Assembly: GCA_963716685.1 (NCBI GenBank)
Contig: CAVQTR010000003.1
Location: forward strand, 1,736,001 to 1,800,000
Length of the DNA stretch: 64,000 nucleotides
Reading direction: 5' to 3'
Source: JALYXI01 sp963716685
GTDB taxonomy: Bacteria; Acidobacteriota; Terriglobia; Bryobacterales; Bryobacteraceae
Shown here: positions 16,176 to 25,447 of the stretch, one piece after another
How positions within the stretch are numbered: the first letter of the stretch is position 1
Layout: the number at the start of each line of letters is the position of its first letter
Made by a program: the position numbers and the translations under genes
The notes under the pieces: generated by a model
Seen by the model: only the letters and a program-made list of their open reading frames with translations
Database searches by the model: none
What the model was told of the DNA's origin: nothing

Positions 16176-17842
16176 TGGAAGCCCCCGCGCTGATTGTCGT
16201 GGCCCCTAATGGGCTGCGTTCGCGCGTCGAACTGTTTCCACTGCCGTTCCACATCGGCCGGCACGCGGACAATCATCTGGTGCTGCATGATAACCGCACG
16301 TCGCGCCGCCATGCCCGCATTGTGCGCGAAGGCGACGCCTACGTGGTGGAAGACGCGGGCAGCCGGCACGGTGTTTTCGTCAATGGCCGCCGCGTCGAGA
16401 AGCACCGTCTGGAAGGCGGCGACCGCATCGAGTTCGGCGTTCCCGAATCCTGGCAGATTCTCTTCACGCCGGAAGGTTCGGAACTCTCGCGTCTGGTGCA
16501 GTCGTCGGTCAGCATGCGTCCCGAAGCGGCCACGGAGGGCATTGGGGCCAACCTGGGCCGGCTGAAGGCAGTGCTCGAAATCGCGCGCACGCTGCAGACG
16601 TCTTACTCGCTTCACGATGTGCTGAACTCGGTGGTGGATGCCGCGCTGGCGGTCACCGGCGCCGAGCGGGGCTTCCTGCTGCTGCACAACGGTACGGAAC
16701 TGGAAATCCGCTGCGCCCGCGATTGCGCCTGTCATGCGCTGGGCGAAGACGCGCTGCGCGTCCCCCGGCGCGTGATCCGGCAGGCGCTGCAAAGCCGCCG
16801 CGACTTGCTTTCCATGTCGTTCGAACCTCCCGGTCCCGAGGGCGCGCCCGGCGACAGCGTCAGCGATCTTGAACTGCGCAGCGTGGTGTGTGTGCCGCTC
16901 ATCCGTATGCATTCGGCCGGAGATCGCCAGACCGTGCCGCTCGAGACCCAGACCGCCGGACTGATCTATATGGATTCGCGCTACACCGCGCGGGAGATCG
17001 CCGCGGGCGACCGCGAGCTGCTGCAGACGCTCGCCATCGAAGCCTCCGTCATCATAGAAAACGCGCGCCTGCTGGAAGAGGAGCGCGAGAAGAAAAAGAT
17101 GGATGAAGAGCTGCGCCTGGCCCGCGCCATGCAGCAATCGCTGCTGCCGCGCACTCTGCCGCGCGAGGGCTGGTTTCGCGTCGCTGGCAGCAGCGTGGCC
17201 TCCGAGCAGGTGGGCGGCGACTATTTCGACGTCTCGCCGCTCCGCGCCGAAGTGCCCGGATCCGAGGGCTGGGCCGTGCTGGTGGCCGACGTCTCGGGCA
17301 AAGGCGTCAGCGCCGCCCTGGTGGCCGGTTTGCTGCAGGGCGCCTTCTTCAACATGAGCGGCGCCTGCGAAGTGATGCCCCGCCACATGTCCCGCATCAA
17401 CCGCTTTCTGAACGACCGGCTGGACCCCGGCAAATACGCCACCATCTTCTTCGCCGCCATTCACCCCGATGGCCGCATGCGCTACGTCAACGCCGGGCAT
17501 TGCATTCCGCTTGTGGTGGCGCCTTCCGGCAGTACGGCTTACCTGGAAACCACCGGAGCCCCCGCGGGTCTGCTGGAGGAATCCGATTTCGCCTCCGAGG
17601 AGCTGTGTCTGCAGCCCGGTGAAAAGGTGGTGATCTACAGCGATGGCGTTACCGATGCGCAGGACCCCGCGGGAAACTCCTACGGCCGCTCGCGGCTGCG
17701 CCAAACCATTGAGGCCAATGCGCAGAAGAGCTGCACGCAATTGCATGGCGCCATTCGTGACTCGGTCACCGCTTTCACCGAAGGCACGCCGCAGCTGGAC
17801 GATATTACTTTGCTGGTGCTGGAGTTCCGCCCAACTTCGTAA
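16175..17842 (+). CDS. FHA-GAF-SpoIIE (PP2C-type) serine phosphatase
   Basis: A 555-residue signalling protein. The FHA domain (about 1-95) has FHIGRHADNHLVL, SRRHARIV and DAGSRHGVFVNG and should bind phosphothreonine peptides. A GAF domain (about 130-305) follows (DVLNSVVDAALAVTGAERGF, AGLIYMDSRYT), then a short coiled coil (LLEEEREKKKMDEELRLA). The C-terminal SpoIIE/PP2C phosphatase (about 330-550) shows EQVGGDYFDV, VADVSGKGVSAALV, YVNAGH and VVIYSDGVTDAQD, with metal-binding aspartates. It probably dephosphorylates an anti-sigma-factor antagonist or similar partner. It is coupled to the Fur gene. Its 3' end overlaps the convergent gene by 38 bases. Confidence 0.93.
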   Translation: MEAPALIVVAPNGLRSRVELFPLPFHIGRHADNHLVLHDNRTSRRHARIVREGDAYVVEDAGSRHGVFVNGRRVEKHRLEGGDRIEFGVPESWQILFTPEGSELSRLVQSSVSMRPEAATEGIGANLGRLKAVLEIARTLQTSYSLHDVLNSVVDAALAVTGAERGFLLLHNGTELEIRCARDCACHALGEDALRVPRRVIRQALQSRRDLLSMSFEPPGPEGAPGDSVSDLELRSVVCVPLIRMHSAGDRQTVPLETQTAGLIYMDSRYTAREIAAGDRELLQTLAIEASVIIENARLLEEEREKKKMDEELRLARAMQQSLLPRTLPREGWFRVAGSSVASEQVGGDYFDVSPLRAEVPGSEGWAVLVADVSGKGVSAALVAGLLQGAFFNMSGACEVMPRHMSRINRFLNDRLDPGKYATIFFAAIHPDGRMRYVNAGHCIPLVVAPSGSTAYLETTGAPAGLLEESDFASEELCLQPGEKVVIYSDGVTDAQDPAGNSYGRSRLRQTIEANAQKSCTQLHGAIRDSVTAFTEGTPQLDDITLLVLEFRPTS

Positions 17843-19643
17843 ACATATTCGCGTCGCCACGCCAGGCGAACAGGGCAGGGAAGTACAGCGTTTCGAACGA
17901 AGCCGCGGGCACGGCGCCCGGAATCGGATTTCCCTTCAGCAGCGCTTGCGCCTGGGCCGTCTGCCCCGCATCCACCAGCGCGCGCGCATATAGAAACGCG
18001 GGAGTCTGATCCGTCGGACTTTCGCTCTCATAGATCGCCTTCCACGCCGCCGCCGCGTCGCTCGATTGATGCGAGAGCAGCAGCGCGTAGGCCACCGAGA
18101 GCTGGCGGACCCGTTCCGCGCCGTTGCCGTTGATCTGCTTGCTCGCGCGCGTGCGCCACTCCTCCGCGCTCACCGGCGGCTGCTGCGCGAAGTGCACCAC
18201 CGCCGCGTCAACCACGCTGGGCGTGTTTCCCATCTGCAGCACCGTCACGGCCAGTTTGTCCGCCGCTGGTTTCTGACCCGCTGTCAAATTCCAGATGGCC
18301 GCCTGCGTCAGGCACAGCGCCCGAACGTCGCGATTTTCCGTGCCTTGCGCAGCCGCTGTCATCCGGCTGATGCCCTCCTCGCGATGGCCGGTCAGATACA
18401 GCCACTCCGCCTCGCGAAACGGCATCGACGGGTCTTTCGCTTTTTGCCGCGTCTCAACGAATTTGTGGAACAGGTCCGTGGCCCCGGTCACATCGCCGGT
18501 CATCAGCCGCGCCCGCGCCATCTTCCACGCGTCCAGGCCCGCGTCGAACGCCGCATCCATCGCGAATGCTTTGCTGTACAGCCGCTCCGCGTCGGCGAAA
18601 CGGCTGAAGTAAAAGTAAATGTCGCCTTCCGAATCGAAGGCATTGGCATCCTGCGGCCGATTGGTCTGGTATCGGCGAATGTCCGCCAGCGCTCCGGCCT
18701 CGTCGCCCGCGAACATCTTCGCGTAAGCCAGCAGGTTCAGCAGTTCCGGATTTCCCGGCGCCAGGGCCGCCGCGCGCTCGTAATGCTGAATCGCCGGGGC
18801 CAGCTGATGAGCGGTCATCTCGAAATCCGCCAGCGCCTTCAGCTCGCCGGGGTTATCCGGCGACAGACTCACGATGGTTCGCAGCGCCGCGATGCGGCCC
18901 GGAAGATCCTGCCGCAGCGTCGCCGCATCGAAGCTCAGGGAGGCGCGATCAAGCGCCGGCAGCGCATCCCCGCGCGCCAGACCCATCGTTAATGCACGGT
19001 CCAGCGAAGCACGGTCGCCCGAACCAGCCGCCGCGCGCGACCACGCCAGATAGGCATCTCCGAAATTGGGATCCGCCGCCGCGGCTTGTTCGAAATCACT
19101 GCCCGCCGCTGCGCCCTGACTCTCCAGACCCAGCGCATAGAGCCGCAGCGCCGTGGCATTCCGCGTGGTGGCCGGCTTTGGTTGCGCGGTGAATGCCTTC
19201 GCCACTTCGTTCGCCACCGCGAAGACGTCGCCGCTCGCCTGTACCGTGCGCAGAACCCTGTGCGTGGCCGCGTCTTCCTCTACCGCGGTCACCGCCAGCT
19301 GTCCGTTTCCTGTCGCGATGTAATATCCCGTCACCAACTCGGTCGCCCCCAGCAGGCGTGCCGGAGACTGCTCCGCAGAAACGCCTGGCGCGCTCACGGG
19401 ATGCGGCGCAAAGGGGCGTTGAGCACGCTCGATGGCCGCAAACGAAACGGCTCCCAGCTCCTGGCCCAGCAGTTCGCTAAGGGCGCGGCCGTCCCAATCG
19501 AACGAGCTGTCCGGTGACAGGTTTTCAAAACGCAGCACGGCGAATTTGTGCGGCGCCGCCGGACCGTGCTCGCGATTGCACGCGGCCCCAATCAGGCAGA
19601 GCGTCAGAACCAGCGTGCGGCGGCAGCCGCCGCTACAATACAC
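17805..19643 (-). CDS. TPR-containing putative lipoprotein
   Basis: A 612-residue envelope protein. The N-terminus is a signal sequence ending in IGAAC (C22), a non-ideal lipobox. Residues about 30-170 resemble the CsgG/adenylate-cyclase-associated 'FENLSPDSSFDWDGRALSEL' fold that precedes TPR repeats in many acidobacterial proteins. The remainder is TPR-like (AIQHYERAAALAPGNPELLNLLAY, quoted as a long helix pair in part; DAERLYSKAFAMDA). It probably acts as a scaffold at the membrane. The start is a GTG at 19643 that overlaps the upstream TPR gene by 11 bases, which indicates coupling. Confidence 0.82.
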   Translation of the reverse strand: MYCSGGCRRTLVLTLCLIGAACNREHGPAAPHKFAVLRFENLSPDSSFDWDGRALSELLGQELGAVSFAAIERAQRPFAPHPVSAPGVSAEQSPARLLGATELVTGYYIATGNGQLAVTAVEEDAATHRVLRTVQASGDVFAVANEVAKAFTAQPKPATTRNATALRLYALGLESQGAAAGSDFEQAAAADPNFGDAYLAWSRAAAGSGDRASLDRALTMGLARGDALPALDRASLSFDAATLRQDLPGRIAALRTIVSLSPDNPGELKALADFEMTAHQLAPAIQHYERAAALAPGNPELLNLLAYAKMFAGDEAGALADIRRYQTNRPQDANAFDSEGDIYFYFSRFADAERLYSKAFAMDAAFDAGLDAWKMARARLMTGDVTGATDLFHKFVETRQKAKDPSMPFREAEWLYLTGHREEGISRMTAAAQGTENRDVRALCLTQAAIWNLTAGQKPAADKLAVTVLQMGNTPSVVDAAVVHFAQQPPVSAEEWRTRASKQINGNGAERVRQLSVAYALLLSHQSSDAAAAWKAIYESESPTDQTPAFLYARALVDAGQTAQAQALLKGNPIPGAVPAASFETLYFPALFAWRGDANMFTKLGGTPAPAK

Positions 19644-20403
19644 GCGGTTCCAGAGCGATCACCCGGAGAAATTCCGGATCGGTGCGCATGGCGCTGAACT
19701 CGGCGTCCTCCATGAACTTTTTGCGTTCGGTGAACCCTTCTTCCAAAGCCTTGCGGATGTACAGCAGCGCGCGCTCGTTCATTCCCGCCTTCGCGTAAGT
19801 CCGCGCCATATAGTAATGAAACTTCGCGCGGTCGGCCACACTGCGCTCCTGCAGCAGGGTGCCGAAGGAATTGCGGTGTTCGAAGACCTCGGGATCCAGG
19901 GAGAGCGCCGTCTGGTAATTCAGCGTCGCGTTCTTATAATCCTTTCGCGCGAAATAAGCCGTCCCCAGATTGCTGTAGACTGACGCGGATTTCGGCGCGA
20001 TCTTGATCGCTCGCTTGTAATACCGGATCGCGCGGCGGTAGTTCTTCTGGCCATAGTAAATGGTGCCCAGATTGTTAACCGCCTCGGAGTAATTCGAGTC
20101 CAGCTTTACCGCGTGCTCATACTCCTTCTTCGCGGACACCAGGTTCTGCATCTGGTGAAACGCGATGCCGGTCTTGTTGTGCAGCAGCGCGGAATCGCCT
20201 CCCTCGCGGTACGTATCGATGGCCTCGCGGTACATCTTGCGGGCCATCAGAATGTCTCCGCGCTGTTCGGGCGAGAGCGCCGCGCGGGTGTCCGCCGCAT
20301 GCGGCACTGCCTTATCTAAGAAACTGTTTTGCGAAAAGGCTGAATTCGGAAGGAAAGAAACGGCGATGCCGGACAGTATCAGGTAAGAGCGCATGGAAAC
20401 CAT
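19633..20403 (-). CDS. secreted TPR-repeat protein
   Basis: A 256-residue protein with a signal peptide (SYLILSGIAVSFLPNSAFSQ) and at least four TPR units in residues about 45-170, for example YSEAVNNLGTIYYGQKNY, RRAIRYYKRAIKIAPKSA and SVYSNLGTAYFARKDYKN. It ends with a helical tail (RALLYIRKALEEGFTERKK). It should mediate protein contacts in the periplasm. Its 3' end overlaps the start of the larger TPR protein, and the PBP1 fragments lie 20 bases upstream, so all may form one minus-strand unit. Confidence 0.87.
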   Translation of the reverse strand: MVSMRSYLILSGIAVSFLPNSAFSQNSFLDKAVPHAADTRAALSPEQRGDILMARKMYREAIDTYREGGDSALLHNKTGIAFHQMQNLVSAKKEYEHAVKLDSNYSEAVNNLGTIYYGQKNYRRAIRYYKRAIKIAPKSASVYSNLGTAYFARKDYKNATLNYQTALSLDPEVFEHRNSFGTLLQERSVADRAKFHYYMARTYAKAGMNERALLYIRKALEEGFTERKKFMEDAEFSAMRTDPEFLRVIALEPRVL

Positions 20404-20423
20404 AAAGGCCTCCCCTTTGCGAT

Positions 20424-21344
20424 CTATTTAACCACATGTATGAGGCGGCGGAAAAAGCCCCTTTTCTTCGGAGTGGGATTGTCCGTTCCCTCCGGGGCTG
20501 CGGGCTGTGCGGCCACGCCCGCATCGGTCTCCAGCTCAGGAGGTGGCTGGGCCGCGGATGGTTTGGCTGCGGTTGGCGTATCCCAGCCCGAGACATTGGT
20601 ATCGCCCGTTCCGCCGTGCAGCGGACACGTGCCCACCGGCTCCGTCCCCGCGATGAACACTTCGGAGTAATGCTGCGGACACATCGGCGTTGCCGGCATG
20701 CCTGACTCCGGATCAATATCGAGCGTCACCACGCCCTGCGGAGCCGGAAACGGCTTCGCCTCGTGATAGGCGCGCAGCTGAATGGCCCGCTTCATGAACT
20801 CCGTCCAGATGGGCAGCGCGGAGTGCGCGCCTTCCAGATCCAGCTGACGATTGTCGTCGAAGCCCACCCAGACCACGCACAGCAGGCCGGACGTAAAGCC
20901 CGCAAACCAGCCATCGTGCGACGTACCGGTCTTGCCAGCGGCCGGGACTGTAAAGCCGCGTCCGCGCACGCCCGCCGCCGTACCACTGCGCATCACTTCC
21001 TGCAGCAGGCTCACCATCAGATAATTGACGCGCGGGTCCAATACCCGCTTGGTTTCGGGCTTGTCCTCGAAGATCACCTTGCCGTTGCGGTCCTTGATCT
21101 CCGAAAGAAAAGTCGGCGTCACATGCTGGCCGCCGTTGGCAAAGACCGTATACGAGCCCGCCATCTCGAGCGGCGTCGCCTCATACGCGCCCAGCGCCAC
21201 GGCCGGTGTGGCATGCACGTCGCCGTTGATCCCGGCCTTGCGCGCCAGATTCACCACCGCGCCGTATCCCACCATCTCCGCAACCTTGATGGTCGCGATG
21301 TTCATCGATTTTGCCAGTGCCCGCCGCAGCGTCACCGTTGCCAT
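20424..21344 (-). pseudogene. class A penicillin-binding protein, C-terminal fragment after a frameshift
   Basis: This frame continues the transpeptidase domain begun in the next upstream fragment. It opens with MATVTLRRALAKSMNIATIK, which includes the S-x-N motif (SMN), and carries the K-T-G motif in AAGKTGTSHDGWFAGF. The tail is Pro/Ala-rich and ends in a basic segment (KKRGFFRRLIHVVK). Without a frame change the upstream part ends at a TGA before these motifs. The apparent ATG at 21344 is an internal Met-like codon created at the shift, not a believable gene start. It is either a sequencing error in an intact gene or a real inactivation. Confidence 0.85.
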
Positions 21345-22939
21345 AGAAGGTCGTGCTCGAAATTCCCCGGCTCATATGGCTTGCCGTCGAACCAAAAGGT
21401 GGTCGGCTCGTCCACTACCGTCGTGGCCGGAGTCAGGGTGCGCTGCCCGCCGTTGATGGCCGTATTCATCGCCGCCGCATACACCCACGGTTTAAAGATC
21501 GAGCCCGGCTGCCGCTTCGCCATCACGTGGTCCAGTTGGCTCGCGCCGTAATTTCTTCCACCCACCAGCGCCTTGATCTCCCCCGTGTGCGGGTCGAGCG
21601 CAATCAGCGCCACCTGCGGGTCCGGGAAGCTCACGCCCTTGAAGCGCTTCTGCTTCCTGAGCTGCTCGTCCACGCTCGCCATGCCGATGCGCACCGCATC
21701 ATTCGCCGCGCGCTGCAGCTGCAAGTCGAGCGAAGTATACAAGCGGTAGGACTGGCTCTGGAAATCGTAATCCTGAAAATCGTTCTGCAGCTGATCGTTT
21801 AACAAATCCACAAAATAGGGGGCATCGCTCGATTCCGTGTTGTTGCTGGTCACCTTCACCGGACTCTCCACCGCCACCGCATAGTCGCGGTCATCGATGT
21901 AGCCGTTCTGCCGCATGAGCGAAAGAACTACATTGCGTCGCTCCCGCACGCGGTCGGGATGCCGGTACGGATTGAAGTAGCTGGGCCGCTGGATCATGCC
22001 CGCCAGCGTGGCCGCATCCGCCACCGTCAGATTGCGGATGTTTTTCCCGAAGTACGCCTGGGAAGCCTCGCCAAAGCCGCGCAGATCGAAGCTGCCGCGC
22101 CGCCCCAAATCGATCTGGTTGCAGTAGAACTCGAAGATCTCTTTCTTTGTCAGCTTCTGCTCGAGCTCGAGCGTGATCATCAGCTCTTCCAGCTTTCGCC
22201 GGAAGCTCTTGTCGGGAGTCAGGAACATGCCGCGCGCCAACTGCTGGCTCAGCGTCGATGCTCCCTGCGCGTTGCGCCGGTCCTTTACGTCCACCCACGC
22301 GGCACGAATGATTCCAATCGGATCGAAGCCCACGTGTTGGAAGAAGCGCTTGTCTTCAATCGAAATGATGGCATGCACCAGAACCGGCGGAATGTCGTCG
22401 TACTTAACAAGCCGGCGCTTCTCGCGGTTCCGGTCATACAGGTTGGTGATGAGCTGCGGTTCCAGCTGATACTGCGGCCGGTCTGTGTTATCCCGCAGGG
22501 AAGTAATGCGCGCGATCTTCCCGCCCGCGAACTTGATCACTCCCGCTTCCTGGTCGAAGAAGGATTCCGGGCCTGGGAAGATCTGCAACGAGTCTGTCGT
22601 GGTACTGAACCAGCCGTTCGGGTTTGCGCGCGATTCCGTATACCCGGCGCGCCGCAGCTGCGCCACGATCTCACTTTGGGTAACCGGATCGCCTACGCCG
22701 ATGGTTTCGGGCGACGCGTATATCTTCGATGTACTGGTAAACGGGCCGCCGCGCAGCTTCGCGTCGATCACGCGCGAATAGTGGACGTAAAACCACGTGA
22801 ATGTGGAGACGAACGCGATCGCCAGCACCGCCAGCGTACACAGAAAGATAATGCCCGGCCGCCGTGTCAGGAACCGCGCGAACTTCGCTCCCCGCGGGAC
22901 CTTGACAACCCGGACGTTGCGATTCTCGGAAACCGGCAC
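21332..22939 (-). pseudogene. class A penicillin-binding protein (PBP1-like), N-terminal fragment before a frameshift
   Basis: A bifunctional peptidoglycan synthase of the inner membrane. There is one transmembrane anchor (FLCTLAVLAIAFVSTFTWFYV). The GT51 glycosyltransferase shows IISIEDKRFFQHVGFDPIG, GASTLSQQLARG and KKEIFEFYCNQIDLG. The transpeptidase begins with the S-x-x-K active site in RQPGSIFKPWVY. The frame stops just after EPGNFEHDLLWQR, before the S-x-N and K-T-G motifs, which are found in the other frame. A single base missing near 21335-21350 explains this. The start is uncertain: GTG at 22939 is the first good start after the upstream gene; a longer frame opens at 23053. Confidence 0.88.
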
Positions 22940-22955
22940 TATGTCGATTGTCTCA

Positions 22956-23270
22956 CTAAGCGGTAGGCGGTTTGACGGTGGTCGGATGCGTCGGGTCCGC
23001 CGGCTGCGTTGGGTTCGTCGGGGCCACCGGCGTACGCGGCGCGCTGGGCTCAATCGGCGTCTTCGGGTTCACCGGCATCGCATTCGGCTGGGCGGGGTTC
23101 TGCTGCGTTCGCGTGCCGCTCACCGTCTTCTTGCTTCGCGCCTTCCGGGAGGTGTCGGTTTTCGGTTTGGCCGTCTGGTCCGGCTGGTCATCCTGTTGTT
23201 TGGTGGTGGTGGCACCCGTTTGCGCCAAGGCCGCCGCTGAGAACAGGAGAAACAGAGCTGTTTTTCGCAT
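22956..23270 (-). CDS. small secreted Pro/Thr-rich protein
   Basis: A 104-residue protein with a signal peptide (MRKTALFLLFSAAALAQ) and a low-complexity mature part. It has a charged, Lys/Thr-rich segment (KQQDDQPDQTAKPKTDTSRK) followed by proline-spaced repeats (NPKTPIEPSAPRTPVAPTNP). It may be a flexible cell-wall spacer. No fold is predicted. The ATG at 23270 has GAGG at good spacing. It lies 16 bases upstream of the probable PBP1 start on the same strand, so it is likely cotranscribed with the peptidoglycan synthase. Confidence 0.75.
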   Translation of the reverse strand: MRKTALFLLFSAAALAQTGATTTKQQDDQPDQTAKPKTDTSRKARSKKTVSGTRTQQNPAQPNAMPVNPKTPIEPSAPRTPVAPTNPTQPADPTHPTTVKPPTA

Positions 23271-23354
23271 AAAAACCTCGGTGGTCAGCAAGCAATTCGC
23301 GGGCCGAGCCGGAACCAAACGCACGGTGGTGCCCTCGTTGCTCCTTTCAGAGGC

Positions 23355-24158
23355 ATGAACCAGGACAACAACAGAAAACTCGCGGCTGTCACCGGTGCTT
23401 CCAGCGGCATCGGTCTTGAACTCGCCAAACAATTCGCCTCGAACGGCTTCGATCTGGTGATCTGCTCCGACAGCCCGGCTATTCAGACCGCCGCACACGA
23501 CCTCGAAGCCCTCGGCGCCTCCGTTTCCGCCATTCAGGTGGACCTCGCCAAGTATGAAGGTGTGGAGAAATTCTATGGTCACGCCACTTCTCAGGGCCGC
23601 GCTCTCGACGCCGTAGCAATCAACGCCGGCGTCGGTGTCGGCGGCGATTTCGCGCGCCAGACGGATCTCGATGCCGAGCTCAACCTCATTGAACTGAACG
23701 TCACCTCCACCGTTCATCTCGCGAAGCGCGTAGTAAAGGATATGGTCGCCCGCGGCGAAGGCCGCATTCTCTTCACGGCGTCTGTCGCGTCCACCATGCC
23801 CGGACCGTTTGAAGCCGTCTATGCCGCTTCCAAGGCCTTCGTCTATTCTTTTGCGCAGGCCATTCGCGGAGAACTCAAAGAGACCGGCGTCTCCGTCACC
23901 GCGCTGCTGCCCGGTCCCACCGAAACCAACTTTTTCCATCGCGCCGGAATGGACGACACCAAAGTTGGCGCAGATAAGAAGGACGATCCCGCTGAGGTCG
24001 CGAAGGACGGTTTCGAAGCCCTGATGTCCGGGAAGGATCACGTGGTGGGCGGCTCCTTCAAGAACCAGCTGCAGGTGACCCTCGGCTCCGTGATACCCGA
24101 TACCGCCAAGGCCGCGATGCACCGCAATCTGGCGGAGCCCGGTTCTGCCAACCAGTAG
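23355..24158 (+). CDS. SDR-family NAD(P)-dependent oxidoreductase
   Basis: A 267-residue classical short-chain dehydrogenase. The dinucleotide motif is AAVTGASSGIGLELAKQFA. It also has AINAGVGVGG (the NAG motif), a catalytic Ser in FTASVASTMPGPF and the Y-x-x-x-K pair in YAASKAF, then LLPGPTETNFF. The 'LLPGPTETNFFHRAGMDDT' region resembles the YqjQ/DltE-like subgroup of SDRs. Substrate not known. SD-like AGAGG precedes the ATG. A flavin amine oxidase gene follows after 14 bases, so the two may work in one oxidation route. Confidence 0.9.
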   Translation: MNQDNNRKLAAVTGASSGIGLELAKQFASNGFDLVICSDSPAIQTAAHDLEALGASVSAIQVDLAKYEGVEKFYGHATSQGRALDAVAINAGVGVGGDFARQTDLDAELNLIELNVTSTVHLAKRVVKDMVARGEGRILFTASVASTMPGPFEAVYAASKAFVYSFAQAIRGELKETGVSVTALLPGPTETNFFHRAGMDDTKVGADKKDDPAEVAKDGFEALMSGKDHVVGGSFKNQLQVTLGSVIPDTAKAAMHRNLAEPGSANQ

Positions 24159-24172
24159 CGTGTAATGAGGGA

Positions 24173-25447
24173 ATGGATGTCTTGATCATCGGCGCGGGGG
24201 TGGCCGGTCTTGCCGCTTCCCGCGCGCTGATCGACGCCGGCTGCCGCGTCGTCATACTCGAAGCGCGTAAGCGCATCGGCGGCCGTATCCGCAGCATTCA
24301 CGACCCGCGCCTGCCCGTGCCCGCGGAAACCGGCGCGGAGTTCGTCCACGGCCGCCCGCCGGAACTTCTGCAAATCATCGCTCAATACGCTCTCCCCGAT
24401 TGCGACGTCGCCGGCGATCATCACTCCGTCGGCAACGACATCTCAGAATCGCTGCCGGACACCGACACCGACTCCGTCTTTGCCGAAATGCCGCGGTTCG
24501 CCGAGCCGGACCGCTCCTTCGCCGCATTTCTTCGAGAATCCACCGCGCCGGCCGAAGCGAAGCGCCGCGCCACCGGCTTCGTCGAGGGCTTTAACGCCGC
24601 GCGCGCGGAAGTCATCGGCGTGCAATCCATCCTGCAGGACGAAGAAGCCGCCGATCAGATTGGTGGCGACAGTGCCTCGCGCATTCTCTCCGGTTACGAT
24701 TCTGTGCCGCGCGCCCTGCTGCCGCCCGAGGCCGCGCTCGAACTCAATGCCGCCGTCACTGAGATCCGCTGGCGTCCCGGCGCAGTCACGGCCCTCACCA
24801 CGCGCAGAGACTTCTCAGCCGATCGCGCCGTCATCACTCTTCCGCTCGGTGTGCTGCAGGCCGATGCCGTTCGCTGGTCGCCCGAACCCACCGCCATTCT
24901 TGCCGCCGCCCGCCAACTCGCGGTGGGTGACGTCATGCGCATCACCTTCCTCTTTCGCGAACGCTTCTGGGAAGATGCGTGCGATTTCAGCTTTCTCCAT
25001 TCCACCAATCCCAGCGTGCCCACGTGGTGGAGCACCCTGCCCGTGCGCGCTCCCATGCTGACCGGCTGGGCCGCGGGGCCGCATTTCGACCAATACCTCG
25101 GCATGCCCGCTGAATCCATCGCGTCCCGCGCGCAGGAGGCGCTTGCCACGCTGCTGCGCCTTCCGCCCGCGTACATCCGAGAACAGACCGCCGCCTGGTT
25201 TCATCACGGCTGGCACGCCGACCCGTGGTCGCGCGGCGCTTACAGCTACACCCCAGCCGGAGCCCTGCCCGCCCGCTCCGCGCTGGCCGTTCCTGTCGAC
25301 AACACGCTCTACTTCGCCGGCGAAGCCACCGAAACGGGAGGCCACAGCGGCACGGTGCATGGCGCCATCGCCAGCGGCCGCCGCGCTGCCCGCCAGATCA
25401 TTGCAGCCGGCACAGCGGGTCGCCAATCACCACACCCTGCCAGCTGA
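24173..25447 (+). CDS. flavin monoamine oxidase-family protein
   Basis: A 424-residue FAD-dependent amine oxidase. The Rossmann motif IIGAGVAGLAASRAL at the N-terminus is followed by VVILEARKRIGGRIRS, and GAEFVHGRPPELL aligns with the substrate-proximal segment of the family. The C-terminal FAD signature is LYFAGEATETGGHSGTVHGA. The protein probably oxidises a primary or polyamine, or a related substrate. No signal peptide is seen. The last 50 bases overlap the 3' end of the convergent TIGR03790 gene. Confidence 0.88.
   Translation: MDVLIIGAGVAGLAASRALIDAGCRVVILEARKRIGGRIRSIHDPRLPVPAETGAEFVHGRPPELLQIIAQYALPDCDVAGDHHSVGNDISESLPDTDTDSVFAEMPRFAEPDRSFAAFLRESTAPAEAKRRATGFVEGFNAARAEVIGVQSILQDEEAADQIGGDSASRILSGYDSVPRALLPPEAALELNAAVTEIRWRPGAVTALTTRRDFSADRAVITLPLGVLQADAVRWSPEPTAILAAARQLAVGDVMRITFLFRERFWEDACDFSFLHSTNPSVPTWWSTLPVRAPMLTGWAAGPHFDQYLGMPAESIASRAQEALATLLRLPPAYIREQTAAWFHHGWHADPWSRGAYSYTPAGALPARSALAVPVDNTLYFAGEATETGGHSGTVHGAIASGRRAARQIIAAGTAGRQSPHPAS

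Noticed and set aside
16076..17860. A 594-codon frame antisense to the FHA-GAF-SpoIIE gene
   Set aside because: No recognisable domain, His/Gln-rich reverse-frame composition, and the sense frame is clearly real.
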